DNA of 64,000 nt, taken from contig NZ_JACORT010000012.1 of NCBI RefSeq assembly GCF_014297465.1, positions 142,763 through 206,762 of the forward strand. Direction: 5' to 3'. The DNA comes from Ramlibacter cellulosilyticus. GTDB lineage: Bacteria; Pseudomonadota; Gammaproteobacteria; Burkholderiales; Burkholderiaceae_C. A program made the position numbers and the translations under genes. Below the pieces are notes generated by a model. That model worked only from the letters and a program-made list of their open reading frames with translations, did no database searches and was not told where the DNA came from. This document shows, in pieces, positions 27,042 through 35,983 of this stretch. The first letter of the stretch is position 1, and every line of letters begins with the position of its first letter.

Positions 27042-28451
27042 ATGACCCGATTCCGGCCGCTGCTCGCGGCCTCCCTCCTGCTGTGCCCCGCCTGGGCTGG
27101 CGCCGCCGCCATCGATGCGACCCAGCTCTCGCCGCTGTGGGGCGTGCCCTTCGCCGGCATCCTGCTGTCGATCGCGCTGTGCCCGCTGCTCACGCCCTGG
27201 TTCTGGCACCACCACTACGGCAAGGTGGCCCTGGCCTGGGCGCTTGCCTTCATGCTGCCGTTCGCCGCGCTGTTCGGGGTGCAGGCCGCAGGCGGCGCGC
27301 TCGTGCACGTGATGCTCGAGGAGTACATCCCCTTCGTCATCCTGATCACCGCGCTGTTCACCGTGGCCGGCGGCATCTACATCCGGGGCAACCTGCGCGG
27401 CAGCCCCGCGCTGAACACGGCGATCCTCGCCATCGGCGCCTTCCTCGCGAGCTTCATGGGCACCACGGGCGCGTCGATGCTGCTGATCCGCCCGCTGATC
27501 CGCGCCAACGACGACCGCACGCACCGGGCGCACACGGTCGTCTTCTTCATCTTCATCGTTTCCAACGCCGGCGGCTCCCTCACGCCGCTCGGGGACCCGC
27601 CGCTCTTCCTCGGCTTCCTGCAGGGCGTGGATTTCTTCTGGACGATCAGCCACATCTTCCCGGAAACGCTGTTCCTCGTCGGCGCGCTGCTGCTCCTCTT
27701 CTACGCGCTCGACTGGTTCTACTACCACAAGCGCGAGGAGATCCGGCCCGTCGACCCGACGCCGGACACGCGCGGCATCGGCTTCGACGGCGCGCGCAAC
27801 TTCTGGCTGCTGGCCGCGATCGTGGGGCTGGTGCTCCTGAGCGGCTTCTGGAAGTCGGACGTGGTGTTCCACCTCGCGGGCGCCGAGGTCGGCCTGCCCG
27901 GCCTGGTGCGCGACATCGGCCTCATCGTGGTCACCATCGCGTCCGTGCGCATCACGCCGGCTTCCGTGCACGAGGACAACCAGTTCTCCTGGGGCCCGAT
28001 CCAGGAGGTGGCCAAGCTCTTCGCGGGCATCTTCGTCACGATCGTGCCGGTGATCGCGATGCTGCGCGCCGGCCCCGAGGGTCCCTTCGCGCCCATCATC
28101 GCCGCGGTCACGCGCGCGGACGGCACGCCCGACCCGGCCATGTACTTCTGGGCGAGCGGCATCCTCAGCTCCTTCCTGGACAACGCGCCGACCTACCTGG
28201 TCTTCTTCAACACCGCGGGCGGCGACCCGCAGCGCCTCATGACCGAGCTCGCGCCGGTGCTGGCGGCCATCTCCGCCGGTTCCGTGTTCATGGGCGCCAA
28301 CAGCTACATCGGCAACGCGCCCAACCTGATGGTCAAGGCCATCGCGGAGGAGCGCGGTGTCAAAATGCCCAGCTTCTTCGGCTACATGGCCTGGTCGGTG
28401 GGCATCCTGATCCCCCTGTTCCTCGTCATGACCTTCATCTGGTTCCGCTGA
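27042..28451 (+). CDS. sodium:proton antiporter, NhaD / CitMHS-like
   Basis: 469 residues with a cleavable-looking N-terminal segment followed by about 12 TM helices. Conserved core stretches include SFMGTTGASMLLIRPLIRAN, FIFIVSNAGGSLTPLGDPPLFLGF, GILSSFLDNAPTYLVFFN and SVFMGANSYIGNAPNLMVKA, which match the NhaD type of the ion transporter superfamily. It exchanges cytoplasmic Na+ or Li+ for H+. CACGAGGAGACCCG precedes the ATG. A GCCGGTCC/GCCGGCCC GC-rich hairpin sits in the leader. Confidence 0.9.
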   Translation: MTRFRPLLAASLLLCPAWAGAAAIDATQLSPLWGVPFAGILLSIALCPLLTPWFWHHHYGKVALAWALAFMLPFAALFGVQAAGGALVHVMLEEYIPFVILITALFTVAGGIYIRGNLRGSPALNTAILAIGAFLASFMGTTGASMLLIRPLIRANDDRTHRAHTVVFFIFIVSNAGGSLTPLGDPPLFLGFLQGVDFFWTISHIFPETLFLVGALLLLFYALDWFYYHKREEIRPVDPTPDTRGIGFDGARNFWLLAAIVGLVLLSGFWKSDVVFHLAGAEVGLPGLVRDIGLIVVTIASVRITPASVHEDNQFSWGPIQEVAKLFAGIFVTIVPVIAMLRAGPEGPFAPIIAAVTRADGTPDPAMYFWASGILSSFLDNAPTYLVFFNTAGGDPQRLMTELAPVLAAISAGSVFMGANSYIGNAPNLMVKAIAEERGVKMPSFFGYMAWSVGILIPLFLVMTFIWFR

Positions 28452-28458
28452 AACCGCC

Positions 28459-29442
28459 ATGACCCAACCCAAGATCCTCGTCGCCCGCGCCATCTTCCCG
28501 GAGACCCTTGCCTTCCTCGAAAAGCATTTCGAGGTGGAACACAACCAGGACGACGCGACCTGGGACAAGCAGGAACTCACCCGTCGCCTGCAGGGCAAGG
28601 TGGGCGCCTTCACGACGGGCACCGAGCGCATCGACGCCGAGGTGCTCGCCGCCTGCCCGGAGCTCAAGGTCTGCGCCAACATGGCCGTGGGCTTCAACAA
28701 CTTCGATCTCGCCGCGATGACGAAAGCCGGCGTGCTGGGCACCAATACGCCCGACGTGCTGACCGAGACCACCGCCGACTTCGGGTTCGCGCTGCTGATG
28801 GCGACGGCGCGGCGCATGGCGGAGAGCGAGCATTACCTGCGCGCCGGCCAGTGGACCAAGTGGCGCTACGACATGTTTGCCGGCGCCGAGGTGCACGGCA
28901 GCACGCTGGGCATCCTGGGCATGGGACGCATCGGCCAGGGCATCGCGAAGCGCGGCGCCCACGGCTTCGGCATGAACGTCATCTACCACAACCGTTCGCG
29001 CCTGTCGCCCGAGCTGGAGGCCGCGTGCAAGGCCCGCTACGTGGGCAAGGAAGAACTGCTGAAGACGGCGGACCACCTCGTGCTGGTGCTCCCGTACTCG
29101 GCGGAGTCGCACCACGCGATCGGCGCCGCGGAACTCGCGCAGATGAAGCCCACCGCCACGCTCGTCAACATCGCGCGCGGGGGCATCGTCGACGACGCGG
29201 CGCTCGCCCGCGCCCTGAAGGACCATCGCATCGCTGCCGCGGGCCTCGACGTCTTCGAAGGCGAGCCGAAGGTCCACCCCGACCTGCTCACCGTGCCCAA
29301 CGTCGTCCTCACGCCGCACATCGCGAGCGCGACCATCCAGACCCGCCGGGCGATGGCGCAGCTCGCCGCCGACAACCTCGTCGGCTTCCTCGTGAACGGC
29401 AAGCCGCTCACCCCCTTGAACCCCGAGGTCCTGAAAAAGTAG
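28459..29442 (+). CDS. D-2-hydroxyacid dehydrogenase (glyoxylate/hydroxypyruvate reductase, GhrB-like)
   Basis: 327 residues. NAD(P) site GILGMGRIGQGIAKR with Arg-containing YHNRSRL after it (suggesting NADPH preference), substrate loop NMAVGFNNFD, catalytic Arg in NIARGGIVDD, Glu in FEGEP and His in TPHIASAT. It reduces glyoxylate or hydroxypyruvate to glycolate or D-glycerate. It starts 8 nt after the antiporter stop, and its stop overlaps the rmuC GTG by one base. Confidence 0.93.
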   Translation: MTQPKILVARAIFPETLAFLEKHFEVEHNQDDATWDKQELTRRLQGKVGAFTTGTERIDAEVLAACPELKVCANMAVGFNNFDLAAMTKAGVLGTNTPDVLTETTADFGFALLMATARRMAESEHYLRAGQWTKWRYDMFAGAEVHGSTLGILGMGRIGQGIAKRGAHGFGMNVIYHNRSRLSPELEAACKARYVGKEELLKTADHLVLVLPYSAESHHAIGAAELAQMKPTATLVNIARGGIVDDAALARALKDHRIAAAGLDVFEGEPKVHPDLLTVPNVVLTPHIASATIQTRRAMAQLAADNLVGFLVNGKPLTPLNPEVLKK

Positions 29443-30767
29443 TGGAAATCTGGATCGTGATGGCGCTGGCCCTGGCCAGCGTCGTGTTGCTGGTGGCCTT
29501 GCTCCTGCGCAAGCCGCCGGTGCCGGACACGGGCCGCGCCGAGCTGATGGCGGCCAGCGAGCGGCTGGAGCGCGAACTGCGCCGCGAGATCAGCGAATCC
29601 TCGCGCGGACTGCGCGGCGAGCTCACGCAGACGCTCGCCTCCTTCCAGCAGATGCTGCTGCAGCAGGGCCAGGAAGCCACGCGCACGCAGAACGCGCAGA
29701 TCGATGCGTTCGCCCAGCAGCTCGCGCTGACGCAGAAGACCATCGCCGACTCGCTGCGCGACCTGAGCGAATCGAACGCGCGTCGCATCGCGGAAGTGCG
29801 GCAGACGCTGGAGACCCAGCTCCACGCGATGCAGCAGACCAACGCGGCCAAGCTGGAGGAGATGCGCCGCACCGTCGACGAGAAGCTGCAGTCCACGCTG
29901 GAAGCGCGCCTGGGCGAAAGCTTCAAGCAGGTGGCCGAGCGGCTGGAGCAGGTGCACCACGGCCTCGGCCAGATGCAGACGCTCGCGCAGGGCGTGGGCG
30001 ACCTCCAGCGCGTGCTGACGAACGTGAAGACGCGCGGCATGTTCGGGGAGGTGCAGCTCGAAGCGCTGCTGGAACAGGTGCTCACCCCCGAGCAGTACGG
30101 CAAGCAGGTGGAGACCAGGCCGCGCAGCAACCAGCGCGTGGATTTCGCCATCCGCTTCCCGGGCCGCAGCGCCGACGGCCAGCCCGTGTGGCTGCCCATC
30201 GACGCGAAGTTCCCGCGCGAGGACTACGAGCGGCTGCTCGATGCACACGACCGCGCCGACCACGCCGGCATCGACAGCGCCGGGCGCGCGCTCGAAGTGC
30301 GCATCCGCGAGGAAGCCAAGTCCATCTGCGAGTCCTACCTCGCACCGCCGCACACGACGGACTTCGCGATCCTGTTCCTGCCCATCGAGAGCCTCTACGC
30401 CGAGGTGCTGCGGCGGCCGGGACTGATGGACAGGATCCAGCGCGACTACCGCGTCACGCTGGCCGGCCCGACCACGCTGCTGGCGATGCTCAACAGCCTG
30501 CACATGGGCTTTCGCACGCTGGCCCTGGAACAGCAGGCCTCCGAGGTGTGGAAGGTGCTGGGCGCCGTGAAGACCGAGTTCGACAAGTACGGCGAATGGG
30601 TGGCGCGCATCAAGGAGCAGGTGCAGAAGGCCGCCGACACGGTCGACAAGGCCGACACGCGCACGAAGATGATGCGGCGGGCGCTCAAGAACGTGGAAGC
30701 GCTGCCCGAGAACCAGTCCCAGGCCTTGCTGCCGCTGGCCGACAACGGTGACGACGACGAGTCCTGA
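29442..30767 (+). CDS. rmuC: DNA recombination protein RmuC
   Basis: 441 residues from the GTG at 29442 (an ATG at 29460 is the alternative). An N-terminal TM helix (MALALASVVLLVALLL) is followed by a long coiled coil to about residue 180, then the RmuC nuclease-like domain with TRGMFGEVQLEALLEQ, DFAIRFPG, LPIDAKFPREDYERLL and DFAILFLPIESLYAEV. In E. coli it limits inversions at short repeats. The C-terminus is acidic (DDDES). Confidence 0.93.
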   Translation: MEIWIVMALALASVVLLVALLLRKPPVPDTGRAELMAASERLERELRREISESSRGLRGELTQTLASFQQMLLQQGQEATRTQNAQIDAFAQQLALTQKTIADSLRDLSESNARRIAEVRQTLETQLHAMQQTNAAKLEEMRRTVDEKLQSTLEARLGESFKQVAERLEQVHHGLGQMQTLAQGVGDLQRVLTNVKTRGMFGEVQLEALLEQVLTPEQYGKQVETRPRSNQRVDFAIRFPGRSADGQPVWLPIDAKFPREDYERLLDAHDRADHAGIDSAGRALEVRIREEAKSICESYLAPPHTTDFAILFLPIESLYAEVLRRPGLMDRIQRDYRVTLAGPTTLLAMLNSLHMGFRTLALEQQASEVWKVLGAVKTEFDKYGEWVARIKEQVQKAADTVDKADTRTKMMRRALKNVEALPENQSQALLPLADNGDDDES

Positions 30768-31938
30768 ACCCCACGCGCGCCGGCGCGAGCTGTTCCGGCT
30801 GATCCTCGGCCACATCTTCCTGCACGCCACGATGGCGGGCATGCGCATGGCCGCGCCGCTGATGGCGCTGCGGGCCGGCTACAGCGAGCTGGCCGTGGGC
30901 GTGCTGCTGTCGCTCTATGCGCTGATGCAGGTGTTCCTGTCCCTGCCGGCCGGCCGCTACGCGGACCGCCACGGGCTGAAGCGGCCGTTCGCGATCAGCG
31001 TGGGCGCGGCCTGCCTCGGGGGTGCGCTCGCGTTCGCCTGGCCCGTGTTCCCGGTGCTGTGCGTCGCGGCGCTGCTCACCGGCGGCGCGACCGGCGGTGC
31101 GGTCATCGCACTGCAGCGGCACGTGGGGCGCGCGGCGCACACGCCCGAGGAGATCAAGCGGGCGTTCTCCTGGCTCGCGATCGGCCCGGCGTTCTCCAAC
31201 TTCGTGGGACCCTTCGCCGCGGGGCTGGTGATCGACCATGCGGGCTTCCGCGCCGCCTTCCTCATGCTGGCGCTGATGCCGCTGGCGACCTGGTACTTCG
31301 TACGGCAGGCGCACGAGCTGGCGCCGGTCGTCCAGCCGCACGGCGCCCACAGGGGCAAGGCGTGGGACCTCTGGCGCGACCCGTCGTTCCGCCGGCTGAT
31401 CCTGGTCAACTGGTTCCTGTCCTCGGCCTGGGACGTGCACACCTTCGTGGTCCCGGTGCTCGGGCACGAGCGCGGCCTCTCCGCGTCGGTGATCGGCACC
31501 ATCCTCGGCCTGTTCGCCTTCTCGGCGGCGGCGATCCGCGTCTTCCTGCCGATGCTGGCGGCCCGCGTGCACGAATGGGTCCTGATCGTGACCGCGATGG
31601 CGGCCACGACCGTGATCTATGCGGTGTACCCGTTCATGCACGTGGCCCTCACCATGGGGCTGTGCTCGGTGCTGCTCGGGTTCGCGCTGGGCATGGTGCA
31701 GCCCATGGTCATGAGCATGTTGCACCAGATCACGCCCGAGCACCGCCACGGCGAGGCCGTCGGCATGCGCATGCTGGTCATCAATGCCTCCAGCGTGGCC
31801 ATGCCGATGCTGTTCGGCACGGCCGGCGCGGTGGTGGGCATCAGCGCCGTCTTCTGGACGGTCGCCGCCACGGTCGGCGGAGGCATCCGCGTCGCGTGGC
31901 GGCTGAAGGACATCAAAGCCGGTAGAAGTTCCGGATGA
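30748..31938 (+). CDS. MFS transporter
   Basis: 396 residues from a GTG that lies inside the last 20 nt of rmuC. About 12 TM helices; the loop 2-3 motif GRYADRHGLKRPF is the MFS signature. The second half begins after SFRRLILVNWFL. It resembles drug/metabolite efflux permeases without a clear substrate. Its 3' end overlaps the convergent LOG gene by 26 nt. Confidence 0.88.
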   Translation: MTTTSPEPHARRRELFRLILGHIFLHATMAGMRMAAPLMALRAGYSELAVGVLLSLYALMQVFLSLPAGRYADRHGLKRPFAISVGAACLGGALAFAWPVFPVLCVAALLTGGATGGAVIALQRHVGRAAHTPEEIKRAFSWLAIGPAFSNFVGPFAAGLVIDHAGFRAAFLMLALMPLATWYFVRQAHELAPVVQPHGAHRGKAWDLWRDPSFRRLILVNWFLSSAWDVHTFVVPVLGHERGLSASVIGTILGLFAFSAAAIRVFLPMLAARVHEWVLIVTAMAATTVIYAVYPFMHVALTMGLCSVLLGFALGMVQPMVMSMLHQITPEHRHGEAVGMRMLVINASSVAMPMLFGTAGAVVGISAVFWTVAATVGGGIRVAWRLKDIKAGRSSG

Positions 31939-32815
31939 TGTCCCAGGCGGCCTGGGGATCGTCCGCGAACTGGAACAGGTCCAGGTCCGCGGGCGAGATC
32001 ACGCCTTCGTCGACCAGCATCTCGAAGTTGATCAGGCGCTTCCAGTAGTCCGAGCCGAACAGCACGATCGGCACGGCGCGCGCCTTCTTCGTCTGCACGA
32101 GCGTGATCACCTCGAACAGCTCGTCGAGCGTGCCGAAGCCGCCGGGGAAGGCGACGAGGGCCTTCGCGCGCATCATGAAATGCATCTTGCGCAGCGCGAA
32201 GTAGTGGAACTTGAAGGACAGCGCGGGCGTGACGTACGGGTTGGCCGCTTCCTCCATCGGCAGGGCGATCGACAGGCCGACGCTGACGCCGTCCGCCTCG
32301 TGCGCGCCGCGGTTGGCCGCCTCCATGATGCCGGGGCCGCCGCCGGTGCAGACGAACAGCATGTCGCGCGGCTCCTTGCCGGCGCTGTACTCCGCCACCA
32401 GCCGGCCGAAGGCGCGGGCCTTCTCGTAGTAGTGCGCGTTGCGGGCGAGCGCCTTGGCACGGCGCGCGTCCACCGGCGCCGGGCCGGTCTCGCCCCCGGC
32501 GTCGGGCGCGACCGGCTGGACCGCGGTTTCGGCCTTCTTCACCAGCGCCTCGGCGCTCGCCTGGTCGCGGAAGCGCGCGCTGCCGAACACGACGATGGTG
32601 TTCTCGATGCCGTGCGCCTGCTGTTCCAGGTCGGGCTTGAGCAGCTCCAGCTGGATGCGGATGCCGCGCGTCTCGCGGCGCAGCAGGAACTCGGGGTCGG
32701 CGAAGGCGAGGCGGTTGGCCTCCGGGTCCAGGGGCAGGCCGGCGTCGGCGTGGGCCTGCAGGGTCGCCCAGGCATCGGCCAGCCGCCGGTCGTGAATGTT
32801 GCGGGTCGAAGACAT
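31913..32815 (-). CDS. TIGR00730/LOG family nucleotide phosphoribohydrolase-like protein
   Basis: 300 residues from the ATG at 32815. The Rossmann core has VVFGSARF, TGGGPGIMEAANRGAHEA and the diagnostic PGGFGTLDELFEV, in which Arg and Glu act in cleaving nucleoside 5'-monophosphates (cytokinin-activating LOG activity in homologues). It is about 100 residues longer than minimal LOG proteins, because of an N-terminal helical extension. CACAAT ends 8 nt before the ATG with no Shine-Dalgarno: leaderless pattern. Confidence 0.88.
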   Translation of the reverse strand: MSSTRNIHDRRLADAWATLQAHADAGLPLDPEANRLAFADPEFLLRRETRGIRIQLELLKPDLEQQAHGIENTIVVFGSARFRDQASAEALVKKAETAVQPVAPDAGGETGPAPVDARRAKALARNAHYYEKARAFGRLVAEYSAGKEPRDMLFVCTGGGPGIMEAANRGAHEADGVSVGLSIALPMEEAANPYVTPALSFKFHYFALRKMHFMMRAKALVAFPGGFGTLDELFEVITLVQTKKARAVPIVLFGSDYWKRLINFEMLVDEGVISPADLDLFQFADDPQAAWDIIRNFYRL

Positions 32816-32906
32816 ATGCACCGATTGTGGCCGGAATCCCGCCTGCGCCGGGTTCCCGGCGGGCGTGGCCAGCCGCTATCCTGTCGGGCAAAGAAGAGAG
32901 GATGCG

Positions 32907-33593
32907 TTGGAGAACCCGGTCTACCACGTGCTGCACGAAGGCCGCAGGCTCGGCCCGTTCGACCGCCGCACCATCGTCGGCATGAAGGTGAAGAAGACGC
33001 TGAGCAGCAAGGACGTGCTGCTCGGCGACGACGGCACGCACCTCACCGTCGGCGAACTCGTGCGCCAGGGCCAGCCGGACACCGGCTTCGAGGCGAGCAG
33101 CCTCGCCGCGCCGCTGGCCGGCAGCAGCAGCTATTCCGTCGTGCAGGGCATCCACGCCGCGCAGCTGCTGGAGGTGGAGGGCAAGGGCCACGACATTCCG
33201 GCGTTCAAGGGCGAGGTCGAGGTTCGCGTGCAGACCAAGGTGCTGCGCATTTCCGGCCGCTTCCGCGAAGGCTTGTCCTGGAAGGAGGACCGCGTGAAGT
33301 TCCCGCTGCAGGACATCGCGCATGCCCGCCTGCGCGGCACGGTCGTGGACCTGTGGGTGCGCACCACCGCGGCCAAGCGCATGCAGCGCGTGAGCCTCGA
33401 CCTGCTCAAGCCCGCCGCCGCCGGCGAACTCGCCGAGAGCCTGCCGTACACCGCGCCGTATCCGGGGAGCGAGCCGCTGGCGGGTCGCTCCCCTGGCGCC
33501 GTGAGCACCTTGCAGCCCCTGATGTGGGCCGCGGTGGTCGGCGCGGTCGTCACGATGGCGGGCTTCCTGGTCTGGGCGCTCACGCGCCACTGA
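32907..33593 (+). CDS. GYF-like domain protein with C-terminal membrane anchor
   Basis: 228 residues from a TTG at 32907, chosen because GAAGAGAGG lies just before it and YHVLHEGRRLGPFDRRTI immediately follows. That start resembles the GYF_2 module found in many bacterial membrane proteins. The middle (about 70-170) is beta-rich without recognised motifs. One TM helix ends the protein (LMWAAVVGAVVTMAGFLVWAL). A tail-anchored cytoplasmic protein of unknown role. TATCCT lies 30 nt upstream as a possible -10. Confidence 0.7.
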   Translation: MENPVYHVLHEGRRLGPFDRRTIVGMKVKKTLSSKDVLLGDDGTHLTVGELVRQGQPDTGFEASSLAAPLAGSSSYSVVQGIHAAQLLEVEGKGHDIPAFKGEVEVRVQTKVLRISGRFREGLSWKEDRVKFPLQDIAHARLRGTVVDLWVRTTAAKRMQRVSLDLLKPAAAGELAESLPYTAPYPGSEPLAGRSPGAVSTLQPLMWAAVVGAVVTMAGFLVWALTRH

Positions 33594-33595
33594 GC

Positions 33596-34474
33596 TCAGA
33601 ACGCCAGGGCCAGGCCCACGGGCACCGACAGCACGGCCAGCGCGTTCCCCAGCAGGATCATCGCGGCGACGCGCTCGGGCTCCTGCCCGTAGCGTTCGGC
33701 GAGCAGGTACTGCATGACGGCCGGAGGCAGCGCGGCGAACAGGATCAGTTGGGCGCGCGCCGTGCCTTCCAGGCCCAGCGCCCAGGCGAGCGGCACGGCG
33801 ACCCCCAGTCCCACCAGCGGCCGCGCGAACGCCCCGAGCAGCCCGCGCGGCACGTCGCGCCGGCGCAGCTGCGTGAGGCGCACGCCGAGCGCGAACAGCA
33901 TGAGCGGCACCATCGCTTCGCCCAGCAGCTTCAGGCCGGAGAAGAGCATGTCCGGGGGCCGCACGCCCGTGGCGGCGCTCGCGAAGCCCAGCGCGCTGGC
34001 GATCATCAGCGGGCTGAGCAGCAGCTCGCGCGTGCTCGCGCCCGCGCTGGTGATGCGCGAGCCGACCGAGAAGTGGATCAGGTTGCTGATGGAAAACAGC
34101 GCCACCGCGGCGCCCAGGCCCTGCGGCCCGAAGGCGAAGAGCGCGAGCGGCAGCCCCATGTTGCCGCAGTTCGTGAACATCACGACCGGCACCAGGGTGC
34201 GCGGGGAAGTGTGGGCCGCGCGCGCCACGCCCCACGCGACGAGGCCCGTGAGCAGGATCAGCAGCGCGCCCGCGCCCAGCAGCGGCAGGTTCTCCTGCAG
34301 CCGGAACTCCTTGCCGGCCAGCGCCGTGTAGACGATCACGGGCGTCAGCACGTCCAGCACGATGCGGTTGAATGCGCCCATGTCCGGGTGCACGCGCCGT
34401 GCGTAGGCGTAGCCGATGGCGACGATCAGGAACACCGGCACGATCACTTCCGCGATGCGGGTGACCAGCTCCAT
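33596..34474 (-). CDS. AEC family transporter (auxin efflux carrier-like)
   Basis: 292 residues, about ten TM helices. Typical features are the N-terminal VIVPVFLIVAIGYAYARR, VMFTNCGNMGLPLALFAFG with the helix-breaking Asn/Pro, and a repeat near the C-terminus ending ILLGNALAVLSVPVGLAL. AEC proteins move organic acids such as malate or malonate; substrate not indicated. The ATG overlaps the previous stop (TGATG), so it is coupled to the DUF3445 gene. Confidence 0.9.
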   Translation of the reverse strand: MELVTRIAEVIVPVFLIVAIGYAYARRVHPDMGAFNRIVLDVLTPVIVYTALAGKEFRLQENLPLLGAGALLILLTGLVAWGVARAAHTSPRTLVPVVMFTNCGNMGLPLALFAFGPQGLGAAVALFSISNLIHFSVGSRITSAGASTRELLLSPLMIASALGFASAATGVRPPDMLFSGLKLLGEAMVPLMLFALGVRLTQLRRRDVPRGLLGAFARPLVGLGVAVPLAWALGLEGTARAQLILFAALPPAVMQYLLAERYGQEPERVAAMILLGNALAVLSVPVGLALAF

Positions 34475-35268
34475 CAGGCGCTCCGCAGGGCCAGCCAGGC
34501 CAGCAGCCGGTCGCGCGCCGGCGCCAGGCTCTTGTACGCGAGGACGGCGTCGCTCATGGACGCGAGCGAGGCCTGGAGGCGCAGCGCATCTTCGCGCGTG
34601 CGCACGGCGTCGGCCAGCGGCTGCAGCATCACGCGGATCGTGAACACCGCCTGGCCCGGGACGCCCGGAATGGGGAAGAAGGTCTGGCGTTCGCTGCGCA
34701 GGAAGCATTGCGCGGCGAAGGACTGCGGATCCGCCGTGTCCGGCCAGGGCGTGCGAGCGTGGCGGCGCGGGTGCTGGTCGTAGCGGGCACCGGGCGTCAC
34801 CGTCCAGACGAAGCGTTCGAAGCGCTCGCCGCCGGTCACGAGCCGCACCAGCTGCGCCGCGGCCGCGAGGAGCGCCTGGTTGTCCGCCACGGGCGTGTGC
34901 ACCGCGGGGAACGGCAGGCCCAGCTTGTCCTCCGGCGCCCAGTGCGAAGGGACGGACACGCACAGCCAGGGCAGGGTGGCGCCTTGCGCCTCCAGCACCG
35001 CAAAGTCTTCCTCGAACGCGAGCTCGATGGGTTCCGAAGCCGCGATGCCCTCGGCGCGGGCCTGCGCCAGGATGGCCGCGATCGCCGGCTGCGGGTCGAA
35101 GCCCGGAACCGCGAGGCGGCTGGCGCCGGCGTCCAGCACGCGCTTCTTCTCCTGCCACAGCGGGCTGCCCGGGGCGAGCGGCGTCAGGTGGCGCGCGTCC
35201 GCGCCCAGGCGCTGCAGGCCGGGCTGCATCCGGAACGGGACGGCGATGCGGTCGAACGCGAAGGACAC
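34474..35268 (-). CDS. DUF3445 family protein, heme-dependent oxidative N-demethylase-like
   Basis: 264 residues from a GTG at 35268. Family motifs: PWLCVSVPSHWAPEDKLG, then FPAVHTPVADN and the Arg-rich ERFVWTVTPGARYDQHP, followed by FLRSERQTFFPIPG. In characterised members the alpha subunit HodM binds heme and demethylates dimethylamine-type substrates together with reductase subunits. Those partners are not present here, so it may act alone or with distant partners. It is transcribed with the AEC carrier. Confidence 0.8.
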   Translation of the reverse strand: MSFAFDRIAVPFRMQPGLQRLGADARHLTPLAPGSPLWQEKKRVLDAGASRLAVPGFDPQPAIAAILAQARAEGIAASEPIELAFEEDFAVLEAQGATLPWLCVSVPSHWAPEDKLGLPFPAVHTPVADNQALLAAAAQLVRLVTGGERFERFVWTVTPGARYDQHPRRHARTPWPDTADPQSFAAQCFLRSERQTFFPIPGVPGQAVFTIRVMLQPLADAVRTREDALRLQASLASMSDAVLAYKSLAPARDRLLAWLALRSA

Positions 35269-35275
35269 GGCGGAA

Positions 35276-35301
35276 AAGAAAAAGGCCCCTTGCGGAGCCT
35301 T
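35276..35301 (-). terminator. efp terminator
   Basis: Stem AAGGCCCC / GGAGCCTT (35282-35289, 35294-35301; one mismatch) with loop TTGC. The A-rich run on the plus strand at 35274-35283 gives U residues for leftward transcription. Confidence 0.65.
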
Positions 35302-35319
35302 CGTCGCGGGATGCGCAGC

Positions 35320-35874
35320 TTACACGCGGCGGCGGTATTCGCCGGTGCGGGTGTCGATTTCCACCTTGTCGCCCTGCGCCACGAAGATCGGCACGCCGAT
35401 CTCGAAGCCGGTGGCGATCTTGGCCGGCTTGAGCACCTTGCCCGAGGTGTCGCCCTTGACGGCCGGCTCGGTCCAGGTGATCTCGCGCTCGAGGCTGGTC
35501 GGGATTTCGACGGAGATGGCCTTGCCTTCGTAGAACACCACTTCGGCCGGCATGCCGTCCTCGAGGTAGTTCAGGGCGTCGCCCATGTTGTCGGCTTCCA
35601 CTTCGTACTGGTTGTACTCGGTGTCCATCCACACGTACATCGGGTCGGCGAAGTAGGAGTAGGTGCACTCCTTCTTCTCCAGCACGATCTGGTCCATCTT
35701 GTCGTCGGCCTTGAAGACGACTTCGGTGCCCTGGTTGTTCAGCAGGGACTTGAGCTTCATGCGCACGGTGGCGGCGTTGCGGCCGCCGCGGGAGTATTCG
35801 GTCTTCAGCACGACCCACGGCTGGCCGTTCTGCATGATGACGTTGCCGGCGCGGATTTCCTGAGCGATTTTCAT
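35320..35874 (-). CDS. efp: elongation factor P, arginine-rhamnosylated type
   Basis: 184 residues, full length. EF-P rescues ribosomes stalled at polyproline. The modified loop reads YSRGGRNAATVR with Arg32 at the tip, the position rhamnosylated by EarP in Pseudomonas and Neisseria, not the Lys used by EpmA/PoxA. Domains II and III (VWMDTEYNQYEV, TGFEIGVPIFVAQGDKVEIDTRTGEY) are normal. The gene lies 99 nt downstream of earP on the same strand, with a separate promoter candidate in the gap. Confidence 0.97.
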   Translation of the reverse strand: MKIAQEIRAGNVIMQNGQPWVVLKTEYSRGGRNAATVRMKLKSLLNNQGTEVVFKADDKMDQIVLEKKECTYSYFADPMYVWMDTEYNQYEVEADNMGDALNYLEDGMPAEVVFYEGKAISVEIPTSLEREITWTEPAVKGDTSGKVLKPAKIATGFEIGVPIFVAQGDKVEIDTRTGEYRRRV

Positions 35875-35972
35875 GACGGTGTCTTCGGTGGAGAAGCCGC
35901 GGCGCGCGCAGGGTCTGCGGTGGGCGGCAGGTGTGTGCGTCTGCGGGCGCGGTCTGCCCTGTAACGCAAAGC

Positions 35973-35983
35973 TCTATATTGTA
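35973..35983 (-). promoter_or_regulatory. candidate efp promoter -10 region
   Basis: On the minus strand TACAATATAGA offers overlapping -10 hexamers (TACAAT or TATAGA) about 100 nt upstream of efp, overlapping the earP stop. No convincing -35 is seen. Confidence 0.4.
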
